Notes under the pieces: generated by a model
What the model was told of the DNA's origin: nothing
What the model saw: only the letters and a program-made list of their open reading frames with translations
Database searches by the model: none
In this document: positions 26,497 through 35,758 of the stretch, one piece after another
Layout: every line of letters starts with the position of its first letter
Numbering within the stretch: position 1 is the first letter of the stretch
Source: Myxococcales bacterium
GTDB taxonomy: Bacteria; Myxococcota_A; Polyangia; Palsa-1104; JAEUJZ01
Assembly: GCA_016794465.1 (NCBI GenBank)
Contig: JAEUKA010000001.1
Coordinates: 62,001 to 126,000 of the forward strand
Length of the DNA stretch: 64,000 nt
Reading direction: 5' to 3'
Translations under genes and position numbers: made by a program

Positions 26497-27966
26497 ATGA
26501 AGATGACGCTTAGCAAGATGTTTGGACTGGGTGCGGTGGTGTTGGCGGCGGCCTGTGGCGAGCCCGAGCCGGCGGATGGACTCGACCCGGTGGTAAAGGG
26601 CGAGATCGAAGATGCCCTGGCCCGCTTTGAGCAAGACCCGCGCGCGTTCATGGATGCCATTCCCGTGAAAGCCGGCGCGCCGAGCCCGACCTTTTCAGCC
26701 GAGGTGATCGCCAGCCGCGAGTTCATCACCGCCAAGAACGTGCGCCGCAAGGATGGCCCCGCCGATGCGCCGGGCTCGAACGACCAGGCCAAGAACTTGG
26801 TCGACAGCCTGACCCTGACCAACCTGGCCGACATGCACAGCATCCGCAGCGCCGCCCTCACCGAGTCGGCGTGGTCGGATGACTACTGGGCGATCTACGC
26901 CGGCGTCACCGCCAAGCGCTACAGCGACCCGAGCTTCCCCTCGAGCGAAGACTGGAAGGTGCTGACCGACTACGTCCGCACCAAGCAGCCGGTGAGCGCC
27001 GACGACCTGTCGCCAGCCGAGAAGTACGACCTGCTGGTGGGCGACGCCAACAAGACCATGACCAAGTTCAACCTCGACGAGGGCAAGAGCTACTACACCA
27101 GCTCCGGCAAGGTCGAGACGTGGATGGGCATCTGCCACGGCTGGGCGCCCGCTTCGTACATGGTGCAGCGCCCGACCAAGGTCACCGAGGTCCTCGCCGC
27201 CGACGGCAAGACCAAGATCAAGTTCTACCCCTCGGACATCAAGGCGCTGGCCAGCCTGCTGTGGGCCCAGACCAGCCCGACCACCAAGTTCATCGGCGGT
27301 CGCTGCAACGTCAAGGACCCGGCCAAGGACGCAAACGGTCGCATCAAGGACACCTCCTGCCGCGACACCAACGCCGGCACCTGGCACCTCGCGGTCGTCA
27401 ACCAGATTGGCAAGGCCCGCCGCTCGATGGTCGTTGACGCCACCTACGACTACGAGGTCTGGAACCAGCCGGTCTACAGCTACAGCTACTCGTACTTCAA
27501 CCCGCAGACCAACAAGGCGTACCAGACCCTCAGCTACGCCAAGGTCGCAGTGGCCAGCTACACCAACGACAAGTTCAAGGCCTATCGCGCCCCCGGCACC
27601 ACCCACGTGGTCGGCGTAGCGATGGATGTCCGCTGGACGGTCGAGACGCATCCTTCGCACGCGACCCCCGACAGCGCCACCCGCGATGCGCTCTCGGGCG
27701 CGCGCTACCTGTACACCCTCGAGCTCGACTCGACCGGCAAGATCATCGGTGGCGAGTGGCACCAGAACGCCCACCCCGACTTCCTGTGGACGCCGCCGCC
27801 GGGCACCCGCGCCGTCTCGTACAGCGAGCCGACCGGCACCCAGCCGGTGTGGGATGGCAAGACCGCCGTGCCCTCGGCTTGGCAGACTGCCGCCCGCACC
27901 GCCAGCGTCTACGGCGAGCCCCTCGCCAACGTCGTAGAGTCCCTAGTGAAGCTCTCGCGTCAGTAA
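26497..27966 (+). CDS. Lipoprotein, transglutaminase-elicitor (GP42-like) homologue
   Basis: Exported lipoprotein of 489 residues. The ATG at 26497 has a strong GAGGAGG site 7-14 bp upstream and gives a signal peptide with lipobox-like LAAAC (Cys at ~20). The body matches the family of Phytophthora GP42 transglutaminase: MGICHGWAPAS with the presumed nucleophile Cys213, then SDIKALASLLWAQ, FIGGRCN, CRDTNAGTWHLAVVNQIG with His297, and VVDATYDYEVWNQPV. The last segment holds VWNQPV at 321-326, identical to the core of the Pep-13 motif of GP42. Ca2+-dependent cross-linking of protein glutamine to amine is the family's reaction; substrate here unknown. The next gene, convergent, begins at the following base. 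Confidence 0.85.
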   Translation: MKMTLSKMFGLGAVVLAAACGEPEPADGLDPVVKGEIEDALARFEQDPRAFMDAIPVKAGAPSPTFSAEVIASREFITAKNVRRKDGPADAPGSNDQAKNLVDSLTLTNLADMHSIRSAALTESAWSDDYWAIYAGVTAKRYSDPSFPSSEDWKVLTDYVRTKQPVSADDLSPAEKYDLLVGDANKTMTKFNLDEGKSYYTSSGKVETWMGICHGWAPASYMVQRPTKVTEVLAADGKTKIKFYPSDIKALASLLWAQTSPTTKFIGGRCNVKDPAKDANGRIKDTSCRDTNAGTWHLAVVNQIGKARRSMVVDATYDYEVWNQPVYSYSYSYFNPQTNKAYQTLSYAKVAVASYTNDKFKAYRAPGTTHVVGVAMDVRWTVETHPSHATPDSATRDALSGARYLYTLELDSTGKIIGGEWHQNAHPDFLWTPPPGTRAVSYSEPTGTQPVWDGKTAVPSAWQTAARTASVYGEPLANVVESLVKLSRQ

Positions 27967-28758
27967 CTACGGGACCGCTTGATAGCGGCACCACAGGGCT
28001 TGGGGGCCGTCGCTCGGTAGATCGGGCGGCGGCTCTTCGTGGAAGTAGCGGTAGGGGTCCGGCTCGTGCTCCAGCTTGGGGCGGACCTTGTAGAACTGCC
28101 TACGCCAGCCCGCGAACAAGTGCTCCGCCAGCAGCTCCTCGGTCAGCATCCACGGCTCGGTTGCGGTCGGCGGCTCGTTCAGGTTGAGCGAGCCAATGAA
28201 GTGCCCGCCCGGCTTGAGCACCCGCCGAATCTCGCGACACACCGCCGGCACATCATCGGTATGGTCGAGCGAGTTCATCGAGAACACCACATCGACATAC
28301 CCCGTGGGGAACGGCAGCCGCTCCGCTCCGCACGCCAGGTACAGCATCGGGTGCGCATCAATCCCGAACTGCCGATACGACTCCGCCAGCGGGTCCACCC
28401 CAATCGCCGCCTTGGCATTGTGAAGCCACGTCAGCGAGCCGCTCGGCCCACAGCCCAGGTCCACGCACACCCGCCCGGTGAAGAAGTCCTGATCGGCAAT
28501 CCCGCCCATCGCCATCATGAACGACCGGTAGTACTCGGTCGCCGGCGCCGTACCATGCCGCCCCAGCCAGTCGCGCCAGAAGGAAAGCTCCGCCTGGTTC
28601 TTCACCGCCACCGAAGCCGGCGAGGTCGGGTCCAGCACCGGCAGGTGACGCACCGCCGCCGCCAGCGCCCGCTGAAAGAACGGCTGTAGCTGTGCCGGCA
28701 CCACCCGCGCCACCGGCCCCAGCAGCGCCCGCTCCGCCAAGTGTCGAAAAGAAGCCAT
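27967..28758 (-). CDS. Class I SAM-dependent methyltransferase
   Basis: Cytoplasmic protein of 263 residues. Motif I is VCVDLGCGPSGSLTWLHNA, with the acidic residue of motif II in AIGVDPLAES. Later motifs are LPFPTGYVDVVFSMNSLDH and CREIRRVLKPGGHFIGSLNL. The N-terminal ~85 residues are helical and basic, and unlike ordinary UbiE/Methyltransf_11 proteins. The C-terminal part (QFYKVRPKLEHEPDPYRYF) could hold the acceptor pocket. The acceptor is unknown. Its stop codon touches the stop of the transglutaminase-like gene. The 140-bp leader and the 43-bp array lie upstream. Confidence 0.8.
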   Translation of the reverse strand: MASFRHLAERALLGPVARVVPAQLQPFFQRALAAAVRHLPVLDPTSPASVAVKNQAELSFWRDWLGRHGTAPATEYYRSFMMAMGGIADQDFFTGRVCVDLGCGPSGSLTWLHNAKAAIGVDPLAESYRQFGIDAHPMLYLACGAERLPFPTGYVDVVFSMNSLDHTDDVPAVCREIRRVLKPGGHFIGSLNLNEPPTATEPWMLTEELLAEHLFAGWRRQFYKVRPKLEHEPDPYRYFHEEPPPDLPSDGPQALWCRYQAVP

Positions 28759-29213
28759 CCCATCTCCTAACCTGGGCCCCGTGAGCCCCGTGAGCCCCGA
28801 GCACTACCACAAGGCCACAGCCCGACCAAGCCCCGTGATGTCTCCCCTGCGCGCGAGGTCAAAGAGCCGCAGCCAGCTGAGCCCAAACCACCTCTTCCGG
28901 TGGTCCAAGTGCAACGCGTATAGGGGGTGGGTACCTCTTGAGGTGGTCCAGGTGCAACGCGGAAAGGGGGTGGGTACCTCTTGAGGTGGTCCAGGTGCAA
29001 CGCGTATAGGGGGTGGGTACCTCTTGAGGTGGTCCAAGTGCAACGCGGAAAGGGGGTGGGTACCTCTTGAGGTGGTCCAAGTGCAACGCGTATAGGGGGT
29101 GGGTACCTCTTCCGGTGGTCCAGGTGCAACGCGTACCACCCCCCTGGACCCGATCGGGTCCCGGCTTTGGTTTTGGGTGAAGCGGCTTTGGGGGATGTGG
29201 CACCTTATCGCCT
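28759..29213. other. 455-bp divergent region upstream of the carotenoid operon
   Basis: The first 140 bp hold a 9-bp tandem duplication (GTGAGCCCC twice, near 28781) and ordinary GC-rich leader for the methyltransferase. The middle is the 43-bp repeat array. The last ~75 bp before crtI are unremarkable. The array leaves several frames open on the minus strand, but the peptides shift frame every unit and no start has a ribosome site, so I see no gene here. Confidence 0.7.
28899..29136. repeat. Array of six 43-bp direct repeats, two alternating variants
   Basis: Units start GGTGGTCCAAGTGCAACGCG at 28899, 28942, 28985, 29028, 29071 and 29114, with exact 43-bp spacing. Units 1, 3 and 5 continue TATAGGGGGTGGG; units 2 and 4 continue GAAAGGGGGTGGG. 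This gives an A-B-A-B-A order with an 86-bp higher period. The sixth is truncated. Each junction reads ACCTCTTGAGGT, an imperfect inverted repeat, except the two ends, which read CCTCTTCCGG. Confidence 0.92.
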
Positions 29214-30782
29214 ATGAAGACGGGTACGAAGACGGCGATGCAGAGCGGCAATCGGGTGGTGGTGATTGGCTCGGGGTTTGGCGGGCTGGCGGCGGCGATT
29301 CGGCTCCAGGCGCGGGGCTACCAAGTGACGCTGCTAGAGCAGCGCGATCAGCCGGGCGGTCGGGCTTATGTCTACCGAGATGCCGGCTTTGTGTTCGATG
29401 CCGGTCCGACCGTGGTGACCGCCCCGTACCTCATCGAGGAGCTGTTCTCCCTGTGCGGTCGCAAGCTGGCCGACTACCTGACCCTGCTGCCGGTGACCCC
29501 GTTCTACCGGGTCCGCTTTCACGACGGTCGCTACTTCGAGTACAGCGGCAACACCGAGCAGATGCTCGAGCAGATCCGCGCCTGGAATCCGCCCGATGTC
29601 GACGGCTACCTCCGCTTCATTGCCGAGTCCGAGCGCATCTTCCAGGTCGGCTTCGAGCAGCTTGGGGACGTGCCGTTTCATCGCCTGACCGACATGCTCA
29701 AGATCGTGCCCCAGATGCTCAAGCTGCGGTCGCACCTGTCGGTGTACTCGCTGGTCAGCCGCTTCATCAAGCACCCCGACCTGCGGGTGCTGCTGTCGTT
29801 CCATCCGCTGCTGGTCGGCGCCAACCCGTTTCAGACCACGTCGATCTACGCGCTGATCCTGTACCTGGAGCGCAAGTGGGGGGTGTGGTTTGCGCAGGGC
29901 GGCACCGGCTCGATCGTGAAGGCGCTGGCCGACCTGTTTGTCGAGATCGGCGGCGAGCTGCGGCTCAGCAGCAAGGTCGAGCAGATCCTGGTAGAGCCGG
30001 GAGGTCTAAAGCCCAGAGCGACTGGCGTGCGCCTGACCGGGGGCGCCGAGCTACCCGCTGATCTGGTCATCAGCAACGCCGAGGTCGGCTTCACCTACCG
30101 CTACCTGCTCCCCGAGGAGGTGCGCCGCCACTGGTCGAACGACAAGGTCGAGAACACCCGCTACTCGATGGGCTTGTTCGTTGCCTACTTCGGTACGAGG
30201 CGCCGCTACGAGGACTGCGCCCACCACACCATCGCGCTCGGGCCGCGCTACCGCGAGCTGCTCGATGACATCTTCTTCCACAAGACCCTGGCCGAGGACT
30301 TCTCGCTGTACGTGCACCGGCCCACCGCGACCGATCCCTCGCTGGCGCCGCCGGGTGGAGACGCGTTCTATGTGCTGTCGCCGGTGCCGAACCTGCGCGC
30401 CGACCGGCCCGTGGACTGGGACAGCGAAGGCGAGCGCTATCGCGACAAGATCTTTGCCTTCCTAGAGCAGACGATGCTGCCGGGGCTGCGGTCCGAGCTT
30501 GTCACCAGCCGCTTCATCACGCCGCACACCTTCCGCGATGAGCTGTCGAGCCTGCACGGCTCGGGATTTTCGGTCGAGCCAACGCTGCTCCAGTCGGCGT
30601 ACTTCCGGCCCCACAACCGCAGCGAGGATGTCGAGGGCCTGTACATCGTCGGCGGAGGCACCCATCCCGGTGCCGGGCTGCCAGGGGTGCTGTCCACTGC
30701 CAAGGTGGTCGATCGACTGGTTCCACGCCTGGCCGGGGCACCGCAAGGGGCACCCATCGCCGGCTCGCACGCCCATGACTAA
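29214..30782 (+). CDS. crtI: Phytoene desaturase-type FAD oxidoreductase
   Basis: CrtI-family flavoprotein of 522 residues that introduces double bonds into phytoene or a related carotenoid. The N-terminal dinucleotide-binding motif is VVVIGSGFGGLAAAIRLQA, followed by LLEQRDQPGGRAYVY and FDAGPTVVTAPYLIEELF. The middle has FQTTSIYALILYLERKWGVW and GGTGSIVKALADLFVEIGG. The C-terminal family segment is LYIVGGGTHPGAGLPGVLSTAKVV. The ATG at 29214 is followed by 11 residues before the flavin motif; the in-frame ATG at 29238 is a second option. The stop overlaps the crtB start by 8 bp. Other CrtI relatives (CrtD/CrtN) cannot be excluded. Confidence 0.88.
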   Translation: MKTGTKTAMQSGNRVVVIGSGFGGLAAAIRLQARGYQVTLLEQRDQPGGRAYVYRDAGFVFDAGPTVVTAPYLIEELFSLCGRKLADYLTLLPVTPFYRVRFHDGRYFEYSGNTEQMLEQIRAWNPPDVDGYLRFIAESERIFQVGFEQLGDVPFHRLTDMLKIVPQMLKLRSHLSVYSLVSRFIKHPDLRVLLSFHPLLVGANPFQTTSIYALILYLERKWGVWFAQGGTGSIVKALADLFVEIGGELRLSSKVEQILVEPGGLKPRATGVRLTGGAELPADLVISNAEVGFTYRYLLPEEVRRHWSNDKVENTRYSMGLFVAYFGTRRRYEDCAHHTIALGPRYRELLDDIFFHKTLAEDFSLYVHRPTATDPSLAPPGGDAFYVLSPVPNLRADRPVDWDSEGERYRDKIFAFLEQTMLPGLRSELVTSRFITPHTFRDELSSLHGSGFSVEPTLLQSAYFRPHNRSEDVEGLYIVGGGTHPGAGLPGVLSTAKVVDRLVPRLAGAPQGAPIAGSHAHD

Positions 30783-31854
30783 ATCGGAGCCTACACCCTC
30801 GCGGGGGCCGCTGGTGGCGACACAGAAGCCTTCGCTGACCTTGGTGGGGTCTGCTGACCTGCTCTTGTGCCGGCAGCACATCGCCCGTCACAGCAGGAGC
30901 TTCTATCTGTCGTCCCTGCTGCTGCCGCGCCCGATCCGTCACGAGGCCTGGGCACTGTACGCGTTCTGTCGGCAGGCCGATGATGCGGTCGATGGCGACA
31001 ATCCGGGGGATGCCACGGTGCCGGTCGATGCTCCTTCGGAGGCGGCGCAGCTTGTGGCGGTGGCGGGACTGCGCAAGCGACTGGCAGCGGTCTACCGGGG
31101 TGAGCCGGGGGAAGGCCGAGGCCATGCGATCGATCGAGCGTTTGCGCAGGTGGTGACGCGGACGCGGATGCCGCAGCAGCTGCCGTCTCGGCTGCTCGAT
31201 GGGATGGAGCAAGATGCGCGCGGGCAGCACTACCCCGGCTGGGAAGACCTGTACGGCTACTGCTTCAACGTGGCGGCGACCGTGGGCCTGATGATGACCT
31301 GCGTGATGGGTCACAAGCTGCCCGCGTCGCGACAGGCCGAGGTGCTGCTGCGGGCGGCGGACCTGGGGGTGGCGATGCAGCTGACCAACATTGCCCGCGA
31401 TGTCGGCGAGGATGCCCGGCGAGGCCGCGTCTACCTTCCCGAGGAGCTGCTGGGGCAGCACGGACTGACGCGCAGTGCGGTCCTGGCCGAAGCGGCTTCC
31501 CAGCAGCCACCGAGCGCGGCGCTGCGGGCGGTGGTGGCGGACCTGCTTGAGCGGGCGGATGCGCACTATGCGGCGGCAGAGCAGGGGATTGCGATGCTGC
31601 CGGATGGGGCGCAGTGGGCGATTCGATCGGCCAGCCGGATCTATCAGCGGATCGGGCGGGTGCTAAGAGCGCAGGGGCTGGACTCGCTGCGGCGGCGGGC
31701 GCGGGTCAGTGGGCTTCACAAGCTGGGGTGGGTGGTGGTGGCGTATCTTGTGGGGCTTCTGCCGGGGGCGCGGCGCTGGTCGCAGACGCCGACGCTGGGT
31801 CCGGCGGACGGGCTGCTCGGGCGCTACTGCCGGGAAGTCGGGGTGCTGGACTGA
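30775..31854 (+). CDS. crtB: Phytoene synthase
   Basis: Condenses two geranylgeranyl diphosphates to phytoene. It has 359 residues and uses the ATG at 30775, inside the end of crtI. Hallmarks are HSRSFYLSSLLLPR, the first Asp-rich motif DDAVD (69-73) in ALYAFCRQADDAVD, YGYCFNVAATVGLMM and the second motif DVGED (209-213) in NIARDVGEDARRGRVYLP. The C-terminal ~70 residues are hydrophobic. The DVGEDARRGRVYLP motif favours phytoene over squalene synthase. Its 3' end overlaps the opposite-strand lipoprotein gene by 31 bp. With crtI it forms a minimal carotenoid operon fed by the mevalonate pathway encoded in the same window. Confidence 0.9.
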   Translation: MTKSEPTPSRGPLVATQKPSLTLVGSADLLLCRQHIARHSRSFYLSSLLLPRPIRHEAWALYAFCRQADDAVDGDNPGDATVPVDAPSEAAQLVAVAGLRKRLAAVYRGEPGEGRGHAIDRAFAQVVTRTRMPQQLPSRLLDGMEQDARGQHYPGWEDLYGYCFNVAATVGLMMTCVMGHKLPASRQAEVLLRAADLGVAMQLTNIARDVGEDARRGRVYLPEELLGQHGLTRSAVLAEAASQQPPSAALRAVVADLLERADAHYAAAEQGIAMLPDGAQWAIRSASRIYQRIGRVLRAQGLDSLRRRARVSGLHKLGWVVVAYLVGLLPGARRWSQTPTLGPADGLLGRYCREVGVLD

Positions 31855-32936
31855 CCGGGTAGGGGCAGCGGGACCGCTTCGCTGAGCGCGGCGATGACCG
31901 TCTCGACCGAGACTTGCTGCCACTCGAAGTGGACGAAGCGGCCCGAGATGCGCGCGGCGGCGGTCTTGCAGGGGTCAAACAGGGTGGTGGGCTCTTCGTT
32001 GGTGAGTCGGCCCAACACCGAGGCGGTGCCGGGGAGCAGGCAGCCGGGCTCGCGCTGGTGGTAACAGACACAGCTTGGGCCGAGGCTGCGCTCGAGGGCG
32101 CGCCACATGCGGCTGGCGGGGGTGGGGTCATCGACCTCGGGGGCGAGGCGATCCTGCGAGCCCTGCGAGAGGTTGACGGTGCCTCGGCAGCCGGGGACGG
32201 ACGGCTTGGCCGGAGCGCCGTGATACTCGAAGCGCACCACCTTGTGCATCGCCTCCAGACCCGAGTACAGCCCGAACATCAGCTGATCGACCGAGTGGGC
32301 GAGATCGGAGGCGCGGGAACAGCCGCCGCAGGCATAGCCGGCCAGCGAGGAGCAGCCCGAGCAGGTGGCGAGGTTGCAGCGGTGCGCGGTGTTCTGGAGC
32401 AGGCCGAGGGCCCCGAGCTCGCGATAGAGGACGATGGCGCGGTCGTCGCTGAAGTCGAAGCCAAGGTGCGGGGCGGTGAGGGTCAGGGGCCGGGCCTGGG
32501 CGACTTCGGACGGAGCGCGGAGCACAAACAGGCCATTCCAGCGGCTGGCGCGCTCGGTGAGGACCCAGTGGTGGGTGGCGGTGACGGTGTCGGTGATCTC
32601 TTCGGCCTTATAGCCCATCTGGTCGGCAAACGTGGCAAAGCTGGGGCAGTCCGCCGAGGCCCAGGCGAGCGCGGCGTTGTAGGCGGCCATCCAGCGCGAG
32701 CTGCCCCGCGTGACGGGTACCAGCGGTCCGCCATCGCGACCGGCGAAGGGCTGGCTGCGGAGGTAGGCGACGAGGTCGGTGGAGCGCTGTGGCAAGCAGC
32801 TACTGGTGAGGCTGCCGCCGTCGAGGCTGGTGGTAGGGGTCGGCGGTGGGAGGGGGATGGTCTGGCTCTGCCCGGGGCAGCCGCTCATCAGAAGTCCGAT
32901 GAGGGCTGCCGCAGAGCTGCGGATCGGGCGCTGCAT
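31824..32936 (-). CDS. Cysteine-rich hypothetical lipoprotein
   Basis: Exported 370-residue lipoprotein of unknown function. The signal peptide (MQRPIRSSAAALIGLLMSGC) ends in a lipobox-like LMSGC, with Cys at ~20, then a Pro/Thr linker. The mature part has many cysteines in close pairs (CNLATCSGCSSLAGYACGGC near the middle, CVCYHQREPGC towards the end), which suggests disulfides or metal sites. Other segments: STDLVAYLRSQPFAGRDGG and WMAAYNAALAWASADCPSF. It is 8 bp downstream of lon's start side in the same direction, and its 3' end overlaps crtB. I recognise no family. Confidence 0.65.
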   Translation of the reverse strand: MQRPIRSSAAALIGLLMSGCPGQSQTIPLPPPTPTTSLDGGSLTSSCLPQRSTDLVAYLRSQPFAGRDGGPLVPVTRGSSRWMAAYNAALAWASADCPSFATFADQMGYKAEEITDTVTATHHWVLTERASRWNGLFVLRAPSEVAQARPLTLTAPHLGFDFSDDRAIVLYRELGALGLLQNTAHRCNLATCSGCSSLAGYACGGCSRASDLAHSVDQLMFGLYSGLEAMHKVVRFEYHGAPAKPSVPGCRGTVNLSQGSQDRLAPEVDDPTPASRMWRALERSLGPSCVCYHQREPGCLLPGTASVLGRLTNEEPTTLFDPCKTAAARISGRFVHFEWQQVSVETVIAALSEAVPLPLPGQSSTPTSRQ

Positions 32937-32944
32937 GGCCTCCG

Positions 32945-35401
32945 CTATGCCATGGCAGACGCAGCAGGTCCAGCCGCTGTGACGCTGCCGCTGCCGGTGG
33001 TCATCGGGGCCAGCGGTGGGGCACTCGGGGTCGCTTCGAGCACGCTGTCGAGCACGGTGCGGACGTTGTTTACGACGACGAAGCTCATCTCGTTGCGAAC
33101 GTCCTGTGGCACCTCGAGGATGTCCTTGCCGTTGCGCTCGGGCAGGAACACGGTCTTGATGCCGGCGCGGTGGGCAGCCAGGACTTTCGACTTAATGCCA
33201 CCGACCGGCAGGACGGCGCCGCGCAGGGTCACTTCGCCGGTCATCGCCACGTCGGATCGGACCTTGCGGCCAGTGAGCAGCGAGACAATCGCCGACAGGA
33301 TCGCCGTGCCCGCCGAGGGACCATCCTTGGCAATCGCTCCCTGCGGCACGTGCAGGTGTAGGTCCATGTTCTCGAAGAAGCCGGGGTCGATGTGCAGCTC
33401 TGCCGAGTGGGCGCGCACCCACGACAGCGCCGCCTGGGCCGACTCTTTCATGACATCGCCGAGCTTGCCGGTCAGCTGCAGCTTGCCTTTGCCCGGCATC
33501 GCGGTCGCTTCGACGAACAGGATGTCACCACCCACGGGAGTCACGGCCAAGCCAGTCGCCACACCCGGGCAGTTGGTGTGCTCGGCAATGTCGTGGAAGA
33601 ACTTGATCGGCCCGAGGTACTCGGCGACATCGACCTTGTCGACGACCACGGTCTTGGGCTCCCCTTCCTTCGGCTCCGCTCCGGGCACGACCGCTGGGCT
33701 CTCGGCAATCTTCATCGCCACGCCGCGAATCACGGACGCCAGCTCACGCTCCAGGTTGCGAACGCCGGCCTCGCGGGTGTGACGCTCGATGATCTCGCTG
33801 ATCGCCGTCTCGGTGATCTGGATCTGATCGGGCCGCAGACCGTGCTCGCTGACCTGCTTGGGCAGAAGGTGGCGCTCGGCGATCTTCTGCTTCTCGGCGA
33901 GGGTGTAGCCGGGAATCTCGATGATCTCCATGCGGTCCCGCAGCGCCAGCGGGATCGTCTCCAGCGTGTTGGCAGTGCAGATGAAGATGACCTCTGACAG
34001 ATCGAACGACACCTCTAGGTAGTGATCCGAGAAGGCGTTGTTCTGCTCGGGGTCCAGCACTTCGAGCAGCGCGCTCGATGGATCGCCTCGGTAGTCATGA
34101 CCCAGCTTGTCGATCTCGTCGAGGAGCACGACCGGATTCTTGCTGGCGACGCGCTTCATCGACTGGATGATGCGGCCCGGCAGGGCACCGATATACGTCC
34201 GCCGGTGACCGCGAATCTCGGCCTCGTCCCGCACGCCACCGAGGGAGATGCGATGGAAGTTGCGACCGAGCGCCGCCGCAATCGAGCGCCCGAGCGAGGT
34301 CTTGCCAACACCGGGCGGGCCCACCAGACACAGGATCGGACCTTTCTTCGTCGGCGCCAGCTTGCGCACCGCCAAATACTCGACGATCCGCTTCTTGACC
34401 TTCTCCAGGCCCCAGTGATCGGCCTCGAGGACCGCGCGCGCCGCCGGTAGATCGTGCTTGTCAACGGTCCGCTTCGACCACGGCAGGTCGCACAGCCACT
34501 CTAGGTAGGTGCGCTGAATCGACGCCTCGGGCGAGCCTTCAGGGATGTTGCGCAGACGGTCGAGCTGCTTCTTGGCGACCTTCTCGGCCTCGGCGGGCAT
34601 CTCGGCCTGGGAGATCCGCTCGGAGAACTGCGACAGATCTTTGTCACTGTCACTCTCGCCCAGCTCGTCTTGAATCGCCTTCATCTGCTGGCGCAGCACT
34701 GCTTCACGCTGGCGACGGGCGAACTCGTTCTGGACCTGCTTATCGATGCGCTCTTTGGCGCTCATCACCTCGGCTTGACGCTGCAGGACCGCCAGCACCT
34801 GATGGAGCCGCACCTTGACATCGAGCTGGTTGAGCAGGCTCAGGCGCTCGAGCAGCGGCAGCTCGACCAGCGCCGACGCCAAGTCACTGACCAGGCTGGC
34901 GTCGCGGGTCTGCTCCAAAAGCTGAAGCACGGCGCGGGCTGACTCGGGGACCTGGATCTGCTGGGCAAGGCGCTGGCCGGCTTCTTTGACGGTGAGCGCG
35001 AGCGCAATGGTCTCGACCGAGTCACCGCTCAGCTCGGGCGCCGGCAGCGAGCGGGCGACCAGGAACGGCTCGGTGCCCACCACCTCGAAGCGACGACGAC
35101 GCTCACCTTTGAGGATGGCGGTCATCTTGTCCGAGCCGGTGCGCACCACTTTCAGCACTTCGGCTTGCACGACAATCGGGTGTAGGTCGCCCGGCTGTGG
35201 GTCTTCGGTGTGCGGGTCGCGCTGGACGGCCACCAGCAGCGTCGGTGGATGCTGCTTGACGACGCTCTCGAGCATCTTCAGAGAGCTGCGTCGCCCGACT
35301 TCCACCGGCAAGGTCAGACCGGGGAGCAACGTCAGGTTGCGCAGGGGCAGCACCGGAAGCTCGGGCGTCGGTTCGCTGTGGCTGGCTTTGGGGTCAAACA
35401 T
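32945..35401 (-). CDS. lon: Endopeptidase La (Lon protease)
   Basis: ATP-dependent protease of the cytoplasm, 818 residues. N-terminal LON substrate-binding domain (LPVLPLRNLTLLPGLTLPVEVG onwards), helical region, AAA+ domain with Walker A GPPGVGKTSLG and Walker B VVLLDEIDKLGHDY, then the C-terminal serine protease domain. The catalytic Ser696 is in KDGPSAGTA and Lys739 in GGIKSKVLAAHRAG, spaced 43 residues as in E. coli Lon. A Pro/Ala-rich tail ends the chain. The leader has AAAGGAAAAC before the ATG. It is divergent from the pseudokinase gene by 357 bp and 8 bp upstream of the lipoprotein gene. Confidence 0.96.
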   Translation of the reverse strand: MFDPKASHSEPTPELPVLPLRNLTLLPGLTLPVEVGRRSSLKMLESVVKQHPPTLLVAVQRDPHTEDPQPGDLHPIVVQAEVLKVVRTGSDKMTAILKGERRRRFEVVGTEPFLVARSLPAPELSGDSVETIALALTVKEAGQRLAQQIQVPESARAVLQLLEQTRDASLVSDLASALVELPLLERLSLLNQLDVKVRLHQVLAVLQRQAEVMSAKERIDKQVQNEFARRQREAVLRQQMKAIQDELGESDSDKDLSQFSERISQAEMPAEAEKVAKKQLDRLRNIPEGSPEASIQRTYLEWLCDLPWSKRTVDKHDLPAARAVLEADHWGLEKVKKRIVEYLAVRKLAPTKKGPILCLVGPPGVGKTSLGRSIAAALGRNFHRISLGGVRDEAEIRGHRRTYIGALPGRIIQSMKRVASKNPVVLLDEIDKLGHDYRGDPSSALLEVLDPEQNNAFSDHYLEVSFDLSEVIFICTANTLETIPLALRDRMEIIEIPGYTLAEKQKIAERHLLPKQVSEHGLRPDQIQITETAISEIIERHTREAGVRNLERELASVIRGVAMKIAESPAVVPGAEPKEGEPKTVVVDKVDVAEYLGPIKFFHDIAEHTNCPGVATGLAVTPVGGDILFVEATAMPGKGKLQLTGKLGDVMKESAQAALSWVRAHSAELHIDPGFFENMDLHLHVPQGAIAKDGPSAGTAILSAIVSLLTGRKVRSDVAMTGEVTLRGAVLPVGGIKSKVLAAHRAGIKTVFLPERNGKDILEVPQDVRNEMSFVVVNNVRTVLDSVLEATPSAPPLAPMTTGSGSVTAAGPAASAMA

Positions 35402-35758
35402 GTTTTCCTTTTTGTGCGGACTGCGTCTTGCGACGACTCATCCGTCTTCTGGGCTGCCTACAAACTGCGCTCGCATAAGTGAGAAGCATTGCTGCGATTT
35501 TACGATGCCTTCGCGGCCACGCTTGCATCTTCTCGAACTTCGCCAGGCTGATCCCGGCGCGGCTAAGCGATATGGGCAAACTAAGGAGGCCTCCCCGGCT
35601 GTCAATGTAGGAGTTGTGCAAAAGTTGCCCTAGGGTCAAGATCCCGTCGGAGAAAATCTACCACTCCGTCGTTAGCGGCTGACAAATAGGCCACACTTCT
35701 CTCCCGTTGCGTAAGCGGGCTCATGATAAAGTGATCAGACCGCCGTCGAAGGTTTGCC
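35402..35758. other. 357-bp divergent promoter region (lon / pseudokinase)
   Basis: No gene is visible. This is the only long stretch with notably AT-rich patches in the 29-39 kb block, as expected for divergent promoters. I could not assign convincing -35/-10 pairs or a heat-shock box from sight. Confidence 0.5.

Noticed and set aside
26695..27774. 359-codon minus-strand ORF, Gly/Val/Ala-rich
   Set aside because: Antisense to the transglutaminase-like gene; a shadow of biased codon use.
28899..29136. 43-bp repeats as a CRISPR array
   Set aside because: Units are contiguous, with no unique spacers, and no cas genes are in the window.
31914..33782. 622-codon plus-strand ORF
   Set aside because: It lies antisense to the lipoprotein and lon genes and its composition is that of a shadow frame in GC-rich DNA; lon is unmistakable.
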